Positions 48,701 through 58,129 are shown, counted from the first letter of the stretch. The stretch: 64,000 nt of DNA from Arenicola marina (GCA_964019135.1 OZ025248.1:43951670-44015669), one strand, 5' to 3'. Translations and numbers: made by a program. Notes: a model not told the origin generated them from the letters alone.

Positions 48701-49580
48701 GCAGGTGCTCAAACCTGCTGACAGAACCCCCCAAAATAAACAATCAGTAGACCCGAGGGCCTGTGGTCTGGATATACATCAAAGAGAAAAGCTGCAACAT
48801 ATATAAAGTGATACTCAATTTATAATTTAATAAATAACAGCAGTTATCATTGTCAGATAAAATTATGAGCGATATGATTTTCTTCTAGACATCATAAAAA
48901 AAAAACTTTTGTAGAGATGTTGTAAACATCAGAGGAGTGCCAACCTGCCTGAAAAACTGCCTACCAAAATTGAAATTGCCAGGTCTCTGACTAATACCCT
49001 GACCAGATGACAATGTCTGGGGATGGGCAGTCAATTTTAATTTTGGCGGACAGATTTGCAATTTGGCGGGTAAGCTTACTTATTTGCTGTTTTCCCTCCA
49101 AAGCTACACTGCCTACAGGCACAGGCACAGTAGTCGAGTAGATCGACTGATACCGAGAGGAGAGTCAGAGGCCCTGGCCTGGGGAGGATCTGCAACGCCT
49201 TCTACAAAACTGCAAAAGAAGGCGATGCGGACCCTGCCCCTGATCAGTGATGACGCCTCTCTCTGTGACTGTGCATGGCTGTGCCCGTGATTACCAGATT
49301 ACGGGCCAGTGGCAGTGCCAGTGCAGTGGTAGCTTTGACATCAAAACCCATACACCTTGGTGTATGGGTTTTGATGTCAAAGCTAGTGCAGTGGCAGTGC
49401 CAGGCCATTGGTAGTGACGGTAGGCACAGCCACAGCGACTCGGCCTCGGTTTTTTGGGACAAATTCAAGGCTGTCATGATTAAGAACCTGAAGAGGGAAT
49501 GTGGCACTTTTGTTCCCCACGTATCCTGAGACGACATGACTTTGAATGGAAAGGACACGACAGTCCGCTGCTGTTGACAT
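33636..49580 (-). CDS. PDXK: Pyridoxal kinase, complete ten-exon gene
   Basis: Pyridoxal kinase phosphorylates pyridoxal, pyridoxine and pyridoxamine with ATP in the cytosol, the committing step of vitamin B6 salvage; it is a ribokinase-superfamily dimer. Ten exons on the minus strand (49580-49488, 45099-45045, 41465-41361, 40979-40896, 36448-36414, 36010-35925, 35307-35159, 34622-34501, 34317-34251, 33745-33636) join into 906 bases, 301 residues plus TGA, against about 312 in human. All introns are GT-AG and phase is kept at each join. Visible signatures: [20 protein letters not shown] at 10-29 (substrate Ser14), QFSNHTGY at 44-51, [15 protein letters not shown] at 113-127, [12 protein letters not shown] around 145-156, and the anion-hole/catalytic motif [15 protein letters not shown] at 220-234 with general base Asp225. 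The C-terminus [11 protein letters not shown] matches the vertebrate enzyme closely. Introns 1, 2 and 4 are bloated by repeats. Fully intact as read; orthology is family knowledge, exon borders are read from sequence. Confidence 0.97.
34251..34317 (-). CDS. PDXK: PDXK exon 9 (residues 244-266)
   Basis: The exon is 67 bases and encodes [20 protein letters not shown] followed by AQ. Acceptor CCTTTCAG, donor [13 protein letters not shown](M/L)(Q/H)HVL(K/Q)RT is shared with vertebrate PDXK. Confidence 0.96.
34501..34622 (-). CDS. PDXK: PDXK exon 8 with catalytic GTGD motif (residues 203-243)
   Basis: The exon is 122 bases and encodes [20 protein letters not shown], then [20 protein letters not shown] and Q. 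GTGD at 222-225 is the ribokinase-family anion hole with the catalytic Asp. Acceptor TTGTCCAG completes an Asn codon split with exon 7; donor GTATGC. Confidence 0.97.
35159..35307 (-). CDS. PDXK: PDXK exon 7 (residues 153-203)
   Basis: The exon is 149 bases, the longest, and encodes [20 protein letters not shown], then [20 protein letters not shown] and LVGLGSTVK. Acceptor TGTTCCAG, donor GTAAGC. The segment covers the ATP-side strand (TVIISSSEL) of the ribokinase fold. Confidence 0.97.
35640..35715. repeat. 22-bp tandem repeat in PDXK intron 6
   Basis: Three copies of ACATCAATAGCACATCATGT.GC. Confidence 0.85.
35925..36010 (-). CDS. PDXK: PDXK exon 6 (residues 125-153)
   Basis: The exon is 86 bases and encodes [20 protein letters not shown] followed by VTPNQFEAE, the conserved TPNQFEAE strand. 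Acceptor TTAACAG, donor GTAGGT after a split Glu codon (GA/G), phase 2 out. Confidence 0.96.
36414..36448 (-). CDS. PDXK: PDXK exon 5, 35-base microexon (residues 113-124)
   Basis: The exon encodes [12 protein letters not shown], the conserved CDPV(M/L)GD segment. Acceptor ATCTTTGCAG, donor GTTGGT. Phase 1 in, phase 0 out. At 35 bases it is easily missed by gene finders, but the family motif and the exact phase fit with exons 4 and 6 make it secure. Confidence 0.95.
36764..40655. repeat. 41-bp satellite, about 95 copies, filling PDXK intron 4
   Basis: The unit reads ACTACAGTACACGCGTGGCA then GCTATGGGCCTTTGGTGTGAG. Repeats of the variant GTGTGAGCC at 37586/37832, 38608/38854 and 39387/39633 are each 246 bases (six units) apart, and whole blocks recur at 13-19 units. 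Each unit has an ACGCGT site. Translated frames (a 41-residue cycle) are artefacts. Confidence 0.98.
40896..40979 (-). CDS. PDXK: PDXK exon 4 (residues 85-113)
   Basis: The exon is 84 bases and encodes [20 protein letters not shown] and then KVNPKLIY. Acceptor TTATTAG and donor GTGAGT. Its downstream intron 4 is 4447 bases, of which about 3.9 kb is the 41-bp array, which ends about 240 bases before this exon. Confidence 0.97.
41170..41330 (-). mobile_element. tRNA-like SINE of a second family in PDXK intron 3
   Basis: Minus strand reads GTGTCTCCGTTGTGTAGTGG then TTAGCGCACTAGACC and GGTCGTGGGTTCGACTCCG, giving A- and B-box promoters and GTGTC/GACAC end pairing like a tRNA. A non-tRNA body continues to about 41170. 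It sits between exons 3 and 4, about 30 bases from exon 3. Confidence 0.7.
41361..41465 (-). CDS. PDXK: PDXK exon 3 (residues 50-85)
   Basis: The exon is 105 bases and encodes [20 protein letters not shown] followed by a helix ending SHVLTG. Acceptor TGCCAG and consensus donor GTAAGT. Phase 1 in and phase 1 out. The upstream intron 2 carries the 40-bp palindromic array. Confidence 0.97.
43359..44396. repeat. 40-bp array of near-identical palindromic units in PDXK intron 2
   Basis: About 26 copies of GACTGATCAGTCCCTCTGTA plus TAGGTATCTAACCATGTCGG. The unit junction makes a perfect 16-base palindrome GGGACTGATCAGTCCC. Only one common variant (AACTGATCAG) occurs, at units 3, 7, 11, 14, 18, 22 and 25. 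Confidence 0.98.
45045..45099 (-). CDS. PDXK: PDXK exon 2 (residues 32-50)
   Basis: The exon is 55 bases and encodes [19 protein letters not shown], including the conserved HTG that contacts pyridoxal. The acceptor is TTCAACAG and the donor is GTAGTG, leaving phase 1. It lies 4388 bases from exon 1, across an intron that contains a hAT-like MITE and a possible piggyBac-like element. Confidence 0.96.
45751..46944. mobile_element. Possible piggyBac-like non-autonomous element
   Basis: TTAACCCAT at 45751 and ATGGGTTAA ending at 46944 form TTAA-flanked inverted ends, as in piggyBac. A palindrome-rich AGCGTCCTATTTACAGGACG follows the left end, and a related AGCGTCCTATATATAGGACG occurs at 46782-46801 in the same orientation. 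No transposase frame is present. The short TIR makes chance possible. Confidence 0.4.
46160..46720. repeat. Degenerate ~18-20 bp minisatellite (AGCCATAGCCCGG)
   Basis: Many imperfect copies of GGAGCCATAGCCCG with spacing of roughly 17-24 bases in PDXK intron 1. Long minus-strand frames here (WLR/YGS-rich) are repeat artefacts. Confidence 0.85.
47009..47278. mobile_element. hAT-like MITE in PDXK intron 1
   Basis: Terminal CAGTGGCGGATCTA and TAGATCCGCCCCTG form inverted ends; ACAGA flanks it on both sides (47004-47008 and 47279-47283). The 270-bp body is poly-G/poly-C rich with GAACATACA motifs. Confidence 0.8.
49331..49384. repeat. Perfect 26-bp hairpin in PDXK intron 1
   Basis: AGCTTTGACATCAAAACCCA then TACACC is exactly inverted after a 2-base TT loop. 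GTGCAGTGG/GTGCAGTGGCAGTGCC repeats flank it. It is about 100 bases inside the intron from exon 1. Confidence 0.95.
49488..49580 (-). CDS. PDXK: PDXK exon 1 (start codon, residues 1-31)
   Basis: The ATG at 49580-49578 has a purine at -3 and opens [15 protein letters not shown]. The exon ends in CAG with the donor GTTCTT, a weak donor, but the junction FPLQ/VLGF is the expected one for the family and exon 2 resumes exactly there. The frame is also open upstream without homology, so this Met is chosen from alignment to known kinases. The 200-base N gap starts 68 bases upstream, so the promoter and any 5' UTR exon may be hidden in it. Confidence 0.95.
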
Positions 49581-49648
49581 TTCTTGTTGACACGCGTTCT
49601 CTCGCTGACTGACACAACAACAACACAAGTCCGGAGGCGGAGGTCAAC

Positions 49649-49848
49649 NNNNNNNNNNNNNNNNNNNNNNNNNNNNNNNNNNNNNNNNNNNNNNNNNNNN
49701 NNNNNNNNNNNNNNNNNNNNNNNNNNNNNNNNNNNNNNNNNNNNNNNNNNNNNNNNNNNNNNNNNNNNNNNNNNNNNNNNNNNNNNNNNNNNNNNNNNNN
49801 NNNNNNNNNNNNNNNNNNNNNNNNNNNNNNNNNNNNNNNNNNNNNNNN
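49649..49848. other. Assembly gap (200 N)
   Basis: Exactly 200 N bases, the usual placeholder for a gap of unknown size. It lies just 5' of PDXK exon 1 and likely hides promoter sequence. Confidence 0.99.
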
Positions 49849-49859
49849 GTACAGAATAC

Positions 49860-51289
49860 TCAAATTGCGGCTAAAGCACGCTAATAAACGAATATCAGTC
49901 CAGTAACACTAAGGCCCAAGCTCATACATTGATTGAGTAAAGAAAAGGGGTTGAGTAAAAAAAGGGGCTGTTCCCGCCCGTTGTTCGTCATTTAACGTGC
50001 CTTCAGTGGAAAAAATTTGCTACTCATGGGAAGTTGTGGACGCGAGACAGTACGGGATTTGTTTGTTTTGATGACGGTTCGGGCGATAAGGCGTTGGGAG
50101 AAATGTTATTACTGTTGGCACCAAGCCAGGTTGCCCGCCGCAGGCATGGTCGCGGGATAAGGTGATAAGCACCCAGCGGTTGTGTTGACACATGCGATAG
50201 CTTTGACACATCTAAGAGCGGCGGCTGGATTTTAATAGGTTCAAGGCGGCTAGGTTCAAGGCGGCTGCTGATGTCAATGGGCTCTTGCATGCCGCGGCAT
50301 AGTGGGACAGACAGCTTCATTTTATTAGTATAGATATTATTAAATCTTGATAAGTTTCCGTTATCTTTCGCTGCATAAACCAACTGACACACCAAATTTC
50401 CGCGTTATCATTGCTTATTATTATTGAGTAATGAAAATCGCGCGAAATCAGAATGAATGAAGCTGAGTTTCCGTGTGAAAAATGTTTCGGGCCGCGCGCA
50501 AATTCCGCGTTATCAATGCTCATTACGGGCCGCGTAAACGTTATCCATGCTCGTTACGGGGCCGTTGACAATTCCCCCAAATTTAGTGATTACTTAAGTG
50601 GCCCGGCCGTGAAGATTTCTCCTAAAAAATCAGTAAATATTGGTCCCACACACCCAGCAGCCAGCAACACAAACACAAGTGACACCAAACACCAGAATAA
50701 TCCACGCGTGCCGGACGCAGCCCCCTCCCCCCTCCCCCACCCGATGCCGAAGCCATCTTGGCCGACGCCAAGCCAGACACCCAATGCAATCGTCGAGGCG
50801 CAGACTAATCCGCTGGCGGCTCGGGCTCGACGACCCCACCCCACCCCATTCACCCCCCACCAAACCACTCCATCCCACCTTCCCCACCACCCCCCTTAAA
50901 TACCTCGGCCGTTTCGCAGTTCGGCCATTCCGAGTATACACCGGGGGGGCGGGGGGGGGGGGGAGGAGGCGCAATAGGCCTATATACGGCGTCGAACACT
51001 TTTTGTTCTGTCATTTTCTGCAAATGAGTAGGCCTTGATCATCGCATTTGAGCCCTGTGATTACGTCCGCGCGCGATAAAATAGTCCGCGCAGTTGAAAT
51101 TATTATTTTACAGACTCAAAGAAATATAAAACATATGCATCATAATTTTTTGATACTTTTAGTCTGATGATGGCGTATATGATTAAGTAGGTTGCTTTAA
51201 ATATGTGTCGTGTATTGCCTTTAGGAGTACAAGCTGACAAGAGACATGGTATGTGTAAGGCATTAGCCAGTACATCGGCTATAAAAAGT
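49860..51289. other. No gene recognised upstream of PDXK
   Basis: Moderately GC-rich sequence with C-rich stretches at 50715-50900 and poly-G at about 50942. Proline-rich frames reflect composition. Confidence 0.5.
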
Positions 51290-51770
51290 GTTGCTACCCA
51301 CCCCCACAACCATCCACCAGACTCCTGCACTCATCCCTCCCGCCGCCTTCACACTCTCGCCAGACTCATGCACTCCTCCTGCCCCCCCCCCCCCCCCCTC
51401 CGCCCATTCACGCTCACCGTGCATGGGCGTGCCCATGGGGGTGCGCAGGGGCACGTGGATACCCCCCACCCCCCTTCAGACCTAAGGTATATCTGTGCCC
51501 CACTTTAAAATGATCTGATCCCCCCCCCACCCCCCGCCCACCGGCACCCACCAGGCTGATGCACTCCTGCTCGCCCCTCCTGATCAAAGACACCCACCAC
51601 ACTCGTGCACTCCTGGCCCGCACCCCTTCCCCTCCCTCCCAACGACAACCGCCAGACTCCAACACTCCTGCCCGCACTCTCACCCACCGACACCCGCGCC
51701 AGGCCGATGTATTACCTGCCCCACTCCGCCCACCGACACCGGCCAGACTAATGTACCCCTGCCCCCTCCC
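51290..51770. repeat. C-rich degenerate minisatellite
   Basis: Loosely repeated CACCCACCAGACTCATGCAC and TCCTGCCCGC units with poly-C runs. Proline-rich frames here are artefacts. Confidence 0.75.
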
Positions 51771-51907
51771 CCAGTAAGATTCAACATCGATGATGGCCTC
51801 CCGGACTGACCTGTAGCAACTATACTGACCCTCCCTGTTGAGGCGAGCCCCATCCTGCGAATACCAAGGGCGATCACCATGAAATCCTGCATGTGCTTCT
51901 AGAACAG

Positions 51908-52172
51908 GGGCCCGACTCGATAGCTGAGTGGGTTAGAGCGCTTGCCTTGAGTGTTCTGGCCACATGAGAGCTTAAACGAAGGCACGTGGATAGTTGTTTT
52001 GAGCCTCGCTGTGGCCATGTCTGTGTGGTCGCAGGATCCCATGTCCAGCTTCGCAAAGAATAGGGGGTTTCCTTCTGGGGACATGCATGGCTCCACTCTC
52101 CCTTCTTTAATTCTCCCACTGACGCGATATGACCAAAAGAAGTTAAAGCCTTCTGAATATACAACCAACCAG
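51908..52172 (+). mobile_element. tRNA-derived SINE, best copy
   Basis: Runs from GGCCCGACTCGATAGCTGAG through GGGTTAGAGCGCTTGCC, GGCCATGTCTGTGTGGTCGC, GGGGACATGCATGGCTCCAC to CTGAATATACAACCAACC. The A-box is clear; the downstream B-box is degraded. The simple tail is CAACCAACC. Confidence 0.85.
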
Positions 52173-52351
52173 AACTTCATTCTGGGAAAATGCTCTCTCA
52201 CTACGCCAGAGGAAAGAGTTAACCTTTTCCCCTTTAAATGGAATTGGTCCTGTTCCTCACACAGATATCTTATCCTTGCTGACCTGAGGTACCAACATCT
52301 ACTGTTTTAGGTTACATATATTGGTTCAACTTTGGATTTAGGTGCCCGTTT

Positions 52352-53074
52352 CAGTGGCGGGTCTAGGGTGGGGGTTAGGGGGGTTGCACCCCCCCCCCCC
52401 GCCACCCTTGGGAGCCAGAACATACAACATACATGTTAACAGACATGTTATATATCTTTATTCGTACACGGAGTACAGATGGCAGTCACAGAACAAAAAA
52501 AAAAAAAAAAAAAAGGAGCAAAACATAGAAATTCAGAGAACAAAAAAAAAAAAACAACAACAAAAACAGAACAGAAAGAAATTCAGAGGAACGTTTAGGT
52601 CTGTGCTACTCAGTGCATAAATACTCGATGATGTCAGTTATGCTTTCATTGTCGTCAGAACCTGTATTTTGTGCCCTTAATTGCAAAAATTCTTTTATGG
52701 CACTGACACGCATTAAATCTCCTTCCGTGGCACGATCACAATGATTTAAGACGTGCTTCCTTAAGCGGCTGGCTGATAAAGCACTAAAATTGTACTTACT
52801 GATAAGATATTTGTCACATATAAAATTCACAAAGTCCCAAGTCTTTAGAGAGCAATCCCCCCTTGGGAACCTGAACATACACTGTTAAAGTCGGGTTCTC
52901 TAAGCCCCCCTCCCCACCCCCGGGGGTCGCAAGTTTTCAGAGAGCAACAGCCCCCTTGGGAACCTGAACATACACTGTTATTTGCGGCTTCTCCGAGCAT
53001 GCCCTGCCCCCCCCCCCCGGTCGGAAGTTTTTCAGAGCCCCCGCCCCCTTGGCAAATTCCTAGATCTGCCCCCG
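52352..53074. mobile_element. hAT-like MITE with a nested LINE
   Basis: Starts CAGTGGCGGGTCTAGG and ends CTAGATCTGCCCCCG, flanked by the 5-bp duplication CGTTT (52347-52351 and 53075-53079). The interior has repeated CCTTGGGAACCTGAACATAC units shared with the copy at 47009-47278. About 390 bases of it are an inserted LINE end. Confidence 0.8.
52441..52831 (-). mobile_element. LINE 3' fragment nested in a hAT-like MITE
   Basis: Minus-strand frame FVNFICDKYLISKYNFSALS and, near its end, ITDIIEYLCTE plus stop at 52606 parallels INYICDQYKISKYN...ESIEYLCIT of the LINE at 6826-8990. It has the same ATATATCTTTATTCG 3' terminus (AATAAA on the minus strand) and a T-rich tract. The flanking sequence continues without it at 47055-47110, which marks the insertion point. 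Confidence 0.9.
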
Positions 53075-53384
53075 CGTTTGAATCAAGCCTGGATTGGACC
53101 AGGTGACGTACAGGGGGAGTCACAGGACCCCTGCGACTCCCTCTGTCACCTGGTCCAACGATAGATCCCAGGTTCTTGCTGCCCGTAAAGGCAACATATG
53201 AAGATATCTGAGCGGGGGTCCTGAGGGTCTGACCCCCTCCCCCTTTTTGAGGGAGGATGTTCTTGGTGAATTGTCAAGATGCCACCTAGGCGCCACGCCA
53301 GCCTTTCTGTAATGTATGAGCCCCTCCTATTATCATGTGGACCCCCTATTTTGTTCACTAGCTCCCCCCACCCCCTCCTTCCCG

Positions 53385-53452
53385 ATTGTAAGAATTTCAA
53401 ACCCCAAGTGAATCCCCCGTCTTAAATTTTCAAATTCCTGGATCCGCCCCTG
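53385..53452. mobile_element. Right end of another hAT-like MITE
   Basis: TCAAATTCCTGGATCCGCCC followed by CTG is the conserved right terminus. A matching left end is not clear, though an imperfect palindrome (GGACCAGGTGAC...GTCACCTGGTCC) sits at 53097-53157. Confidence 0.5.
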
Positions 53453-54489
53453 GGTCACGTATAAGTGCTGCAAGATTGAAATTATTCAATAGCCACTTAA
53501 TTTTGGTTTATTCTTTTTTGAGCATGCAATGGATCATTCTTACAAGGTCTTTAATGGTAATATTAATAATGTTATTTATGCCGATCGATGGGTGGCCATG
53601 TGAGACTCGTGGAAGCTCGTCCGTAACACCAGGTTTGTCGCAAATGGTCATTTATTAAATGACGACACATATAATTAAATATACTGTAAAAATCTAAGGG
53701 TGAATATTGTTGCCCTAAAGAAGACGCGATTGGCCAATTGCACGCTTTACTGGCACGGAAAGGGTGCCCAAACCGTTGTAAACACGTTGTTGAGAAAACT
53801 GACACCGTATTTCTCGTGCCTCTTTCCAAGGCACTCGATCCCATACCACGTACACCACCCAATATGGCATTTGCCTAACATCTACCTATTAATACTTGCC
53901 ATCAATGTCTTAATCAAAACAATTTCATATTACGATTGATATTTATGTGTGAAGCGGTACTTTTTTTCTTTTCTTTTTTAAAATTTTTCTTTTAACGATT
54001 ACAATCACCCAGCGTTTCACCACTAGAAGTTAATCAAAAACAAGTAATGCAATTTAAGTGTATGAACAATGGATATCCACTTATGACATTACGTGAGTAG
54101 GCTATATAGTATCCGTAATATACAAAAAGTGGTGACACGTTCTTTTCCTCAAATTCAGTAATTTATGCACATAATACGATATAATTACCTGGAATTTCTT
54201 GCGTAGCTCTTCGTTTGTACTAGAAATCATTTTTTTTTTTGTTGGCCGCCAGAACACACGCCACTGCAAGCTGACATTGCCCGATCACGACTGGCTCAGC
54301 AGCTTACCGTCATTTTGGGCACGAGTATTTTTTGGCAGACGCTGTAGTTATGGCGCTCATCATAATGTATCCGTTTAGGTGCATCCATTCTTGTCATACG
54401 AACCGACATCATCATAACGTTTACAATCAGGTGTGATGGTGCTTAAACCGATTGGGTGATTCTTATGGAATGATATTAGGGTCATAATT

Positions 54490-54850
54490 CACAATGCATT
54501 ATGCACAACGCGCAATGAACCTTGTAAACTGCAGTATGCATATTGCATAATGCAATGTGAATATTGTAAACTGCAGTATTCATATTGCATAATGCAATGT
54601 GAATATTGCCAAATGCGGTATGCACATTGCATAATGCAATGTGAATATTGTAAACTGCAGTATGCATATTGCATAATGCAATGTGAATATTGTCAAATGC
54701 AGTATGCACATTGCATAATGCAATGTGAATATTGTCAAATGCAGTATGCACATTGCATAATGCAATGTGAATATTGTCAAATGCAGTATGCACATTGTCA
54801 AATGCAGTATGCACATTGTCAAATGCTGTATGCACATTGTCAAATGCAAC
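54490..54850. repeat. 21-bp tandem array in the left arm
   Basis: Alternating ATTGCATAATGCAATGTGAA and TTGTCAAATGCAGTATGCAC-type halves make 21- and 42-bp periods. Because 21 is a multiple of 3, long open frames appear on both strands; they are repeat artefacts. Confidence 0.9.
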
Positions 54851-55550
54851 ATGCCGCTATTCAATACGCAGCCTGTCATCCGCCTTCTGAAACTGCCCAT
54901 TATACATATGCGCTTATATTCGACTTGCGATTATGCGTGACACCGCATTCTGCTTTGCCCCATTTTGACATACGGTGGCGCCACTGGTTCGAAACAGATA
55001 AACTGTTCTGACAACAACGGATCCCTCCGGCGCGACCTTCACCTTACCGGTGTGGCATGAAATAGTGTCCGGCCGGACCAAATTTCATAGCATGGTAACA
55101 TGAAATTGTGTTTCGAATATAATATATACGAATAGCAGGAGACAAAACGGGACCTTGATGCAGTAATGAGAGGGGGCAAGGGGCAAGGGGAAAGGGTAGT
55201 CGTGTTTATTTTGCGGGTCGGACACATTTTCATGGCTGCGATCGGCTCCATAAAAATCGGTCCGCTGCTTTTTCATATATTTTATGAAAGTCAAAACTTT
55301 GTATATTTTTAATCGATTTAAATAATAATAATGAAATTGCAATAGAAACTAGTAATAACATTTAATAACTATGATAAAACATTTTAATAACAATTCACTT
55401 GAGTTTACTAAAGCATATTATTTATTATAATATAGTATTTTTGCTGTTGACTGCAGTAAACTATTGTCTGCATATAATGTGCTGCATGCCTCATTTTCTA
55501 ATATGACACCAAATAATTAATTTAGGCATAAAATAACTTTACTTATGGTA

Positions 55551-55932
55551 GATAAAACCAGTCCAAACAGCCATTTTCTTTTGGTAAGGACAATTCACCT
55601 GTCATGCCTAATTGCAAAATAATTACTTGTATTCTATATTGCAAGTTTGCACCTAATTAAGCTTACATGGTGGGGGTGCCATGTGTAAGCTTATTTCTGT
55701 TCCTTGGGAATGGGCTGTTCATTGCATCGTGAACTAGGAATGAGATAAAACCAGTCCAAACAGCCATTTTCTTTTGGTAAGGATAATTCACCTTTCATGC
55801 CTGATTGCAAAATAATTACTTGTATTCTATATTGCAAGTTTGCACCTAATTAAGCTTACATGGTAGGGGTGCCATGTGTATTTCTGTTCCTTGGGAATGG
55901 GCTGTTCATTGCATCGTGAACTAGGAATGAGA
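55551..55932. repeat. 192-bp tandem duplication in the foldback core
   Basis: Two near-identical copies begin ATAAAACCAGTCCAAACAGC and end CGTGAACTAGGAATGAG; the second copy lacks a few bases after CCATGTGTA. No coding signal. Confidence 0.9.
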
Positions 55933-56492
55933 AAAATAATTGTTTGTCAACCGGAATGACCAAGAATTTTCATTAATCGTGAACTGGGAATTTTTATATT
56001 AAATAACCGTGAATTGGGAAATCACCAATTTATGTCATGTATCGATCCGCCTTTAATTTCCTTTGAATGCTAAGAGTTCTCGTTTTAATTCAGTTTGTGA
56101 TCTGGGATTAATGAAGTTTATTATGCGTAATCTAGAAGTAACCCCCCCCCCCCCTTACATGATCCAAGACATTATCTGACTGTGTAAATGTTAAATCTGG
56201 TTGTCAAGCTTTTCCCACCGAATCTAAGCCCAGGTGGCTCTTTTTTTTTGACAGTTCAGTCATAGATTTGTCATAGACTAACTCACAGGTGCACAGATCT
56301 GCTGACAGATCCCCTGAAGTAAATAAACAATGCCCCCCTCTCAAGCACCGCATATAAGCTTAATCTATTATATGCTGTGGCTGAGAGGGGGTCGTTGTTT
56401 GTATAATATTATTTAATAGTGGATTAGGGGGTGTCAAAGCCAGAGGCCTATAAGTCTGAGGCTAAGGTTAAGAGCCTTCTCAGTCTCAGAGA

Positions 56493-56600
56493 CACAGGCG
56501 CCGCAGATCGACTGACACAGGCCGGGGCGGGGAGAAGTTCTATGTAGGCGGTTCGTGACCCCCCCCCCCGGACTGTGTCAGTCGATCTGCGGCGCCTGTG
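56493..56600. repeat. 28-bp perfect inverted repeat
   Basis: CACAGGCGCCGCAGATCGAC then TGACACAG at 56493-56520 is exactly inverted at 56573-56600 around a GC-rich 52-base spacer. Lies just inside the right arm of the foldback element. Confidence 0.9.
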
Positions 56601-56837
56601 GCAACAGACAAGTAAAAGATCACGTTGGAACGGACTTCCGGCGGAGTGCAAGGTGAAGGTCGCGCCGGAGGGATCCGTTGTTGTCAGAATAGTTTATGTT
56701 TCGAACCAGTGGCGCCACCGTATGTCAAAATGGGGCAAAGCAGAATGCGGTGTCACGCATAATCGCAAGTCGAATAAGCGCATATGTAATGGGCAGTTTC
56801 AGAAGGCGGATGACAGGCTGCGTATTGAATAGCGGCA

Positions 56838-57345
56838 TGTTGCATTTGACAATGTGCATACTGCATTTGACAATGTGCATGCTGCATTTGACAATATTCA
56901 CATTGCATTATGCAATGTGCATGCTGCATTTGACAATATTCACATTGCATTATGCAATATGCATACTGCATTTGACAATATTCACACTGTATTATGGAAT
57001 GTGCATACTGCATTATGCAATGTGCATACTGCATTATGCAATGTGCATACTGCATTATGCAATGTGCATACTGCATTATGCAATGTGCATACTGCATTTG
57101 ACAATATTCACATTGCATTATGCAATGTGCCAAATGCATTTGACAATATTCACATTGCATTATGCAATGTGCATACTGCATTTGACAATATTCACATTGC
57201 ATTATGCAATGTGCATACTGCAGTTTACAATATTCACATTGCATTATGCAATGTGCATACTGCAGTTTACAATATTTACATTGCACTATTCAATGTGCAT
57301 ACTGCAGTTTACAATAATCACATTGCATTATGCATAATGCATTGT
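56838..57345. repeat. 21-bp tandem array in the right arm
   Basis: Inverse of the left-arm array; exact 21-bp period at 57001 and 57022 (GTGCATACTG). It has more copies than the left arm, which accounts for the arm length difference. Confidence 0.9.
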
Positions 57346-58129
57346 GAATTATGACCCTAATATCATTCCATAGATTCTATCCTCCATGTGTGGATTCTAT
57401 GGGGAGGATATTCCCCTCGTTTTCATTAAATCTCCACCGTCTTCCGTCGGCGATTTCCTTTGCTAAAAATTGTTATTTCCTATTGACAAAGAATACAAAT
57501 ACTATCTTAATGCTTCTAGTAGTATTTTATTGCCTCTTTTAATTGTAACATCCAATTGGTCCTAGTTATCAGCATTTAACGGCTTCATTCGTGTTTTGGT
57601 CTCTTGCATAGTATTGATCATTCGTTCATTTCGTTACTGTCGATACCAGTTTCCTTCATTGGTTTACTCCTACGCTAACTTTATTTGTATGTCATCTTCT
57701 ATCGCTTCATTCGTTTCTACCACTATCACAGCGTTGACCACATGTTGTAACGTGGCAGTTCCGTCTCAGTTCGCCCTCATGTTATACTCATCTATTAGGG
57801 TGATGCCAGCATAAGGATGATTTGAGACCAATACAGTAGGCCCATACAATACTAAAGATGCTTGCTTAATTAACTGAACTTATCATCACCAAAATTATGT
57901 AGCAGATTTCGCCGACCTTAATAGCTAGGTTGCTGCCGTTCGTGAGCACCCCCACGTAATCCTCCTACAAATCGGTATAACTTACTCTACTTGCCATTTA
58001 GACCTATGGAAGTAGAAACGAAAGACGATTTTCACCTCGGGTCATATCCTCAATCCGGGGTTGTGTCGGGCGTCCACCCGGGTGAGTTGCAGCAGAAATG
58101 CAATTGCTGGTCTTTCACGACAATGCCGT

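Larger units (their letters stand above)
54464..57372. mobile_element. Foldback-type element with long tandem-repeat TIRs
   Basis: The ends TATGGAATGATATTAGGGTC and its inverse bound two long arms, 54464-55045 and 56650-57372, which are inverted copies of each other. Each arm has an outer array of 21-bp units (TGCATACTGCATTATGCAATG and variants) and an inner unique part of roughly 200 bases. The perfect duplication GATTCT lies at 54458-54463 and 57373-57378. The 1.6-kb core is AT-rich, holds a 192-bp direct duplication and a 28-bp inverted repeat, and has no transposase. Arms differ in length by repeat number. A non-autonomous foldback DNA transposon is the best reading; superfamily unknown. 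Confidence 0.85.

Noticed and set aside
49331-49384. Pre-microRNA hairpin
   Set aside because: A perfect 26-bp stem with a 2-base loop is too short and too tight for a typical precursor; a template-switch palindrome is simpler.
50453-51777. Proline-rich open frames
   Set aside because: C-rich low-complexity and degenerate minisatellite DNA explain them; no domain or splice evidence.
54482-57354. Long Cys/His/Tyr-rich open frames (up to 213 codons)
   Set aside because: The 21-bp repeat period keeps frames open in the inverted arms; the sequence is repetitive and appears on both strands.
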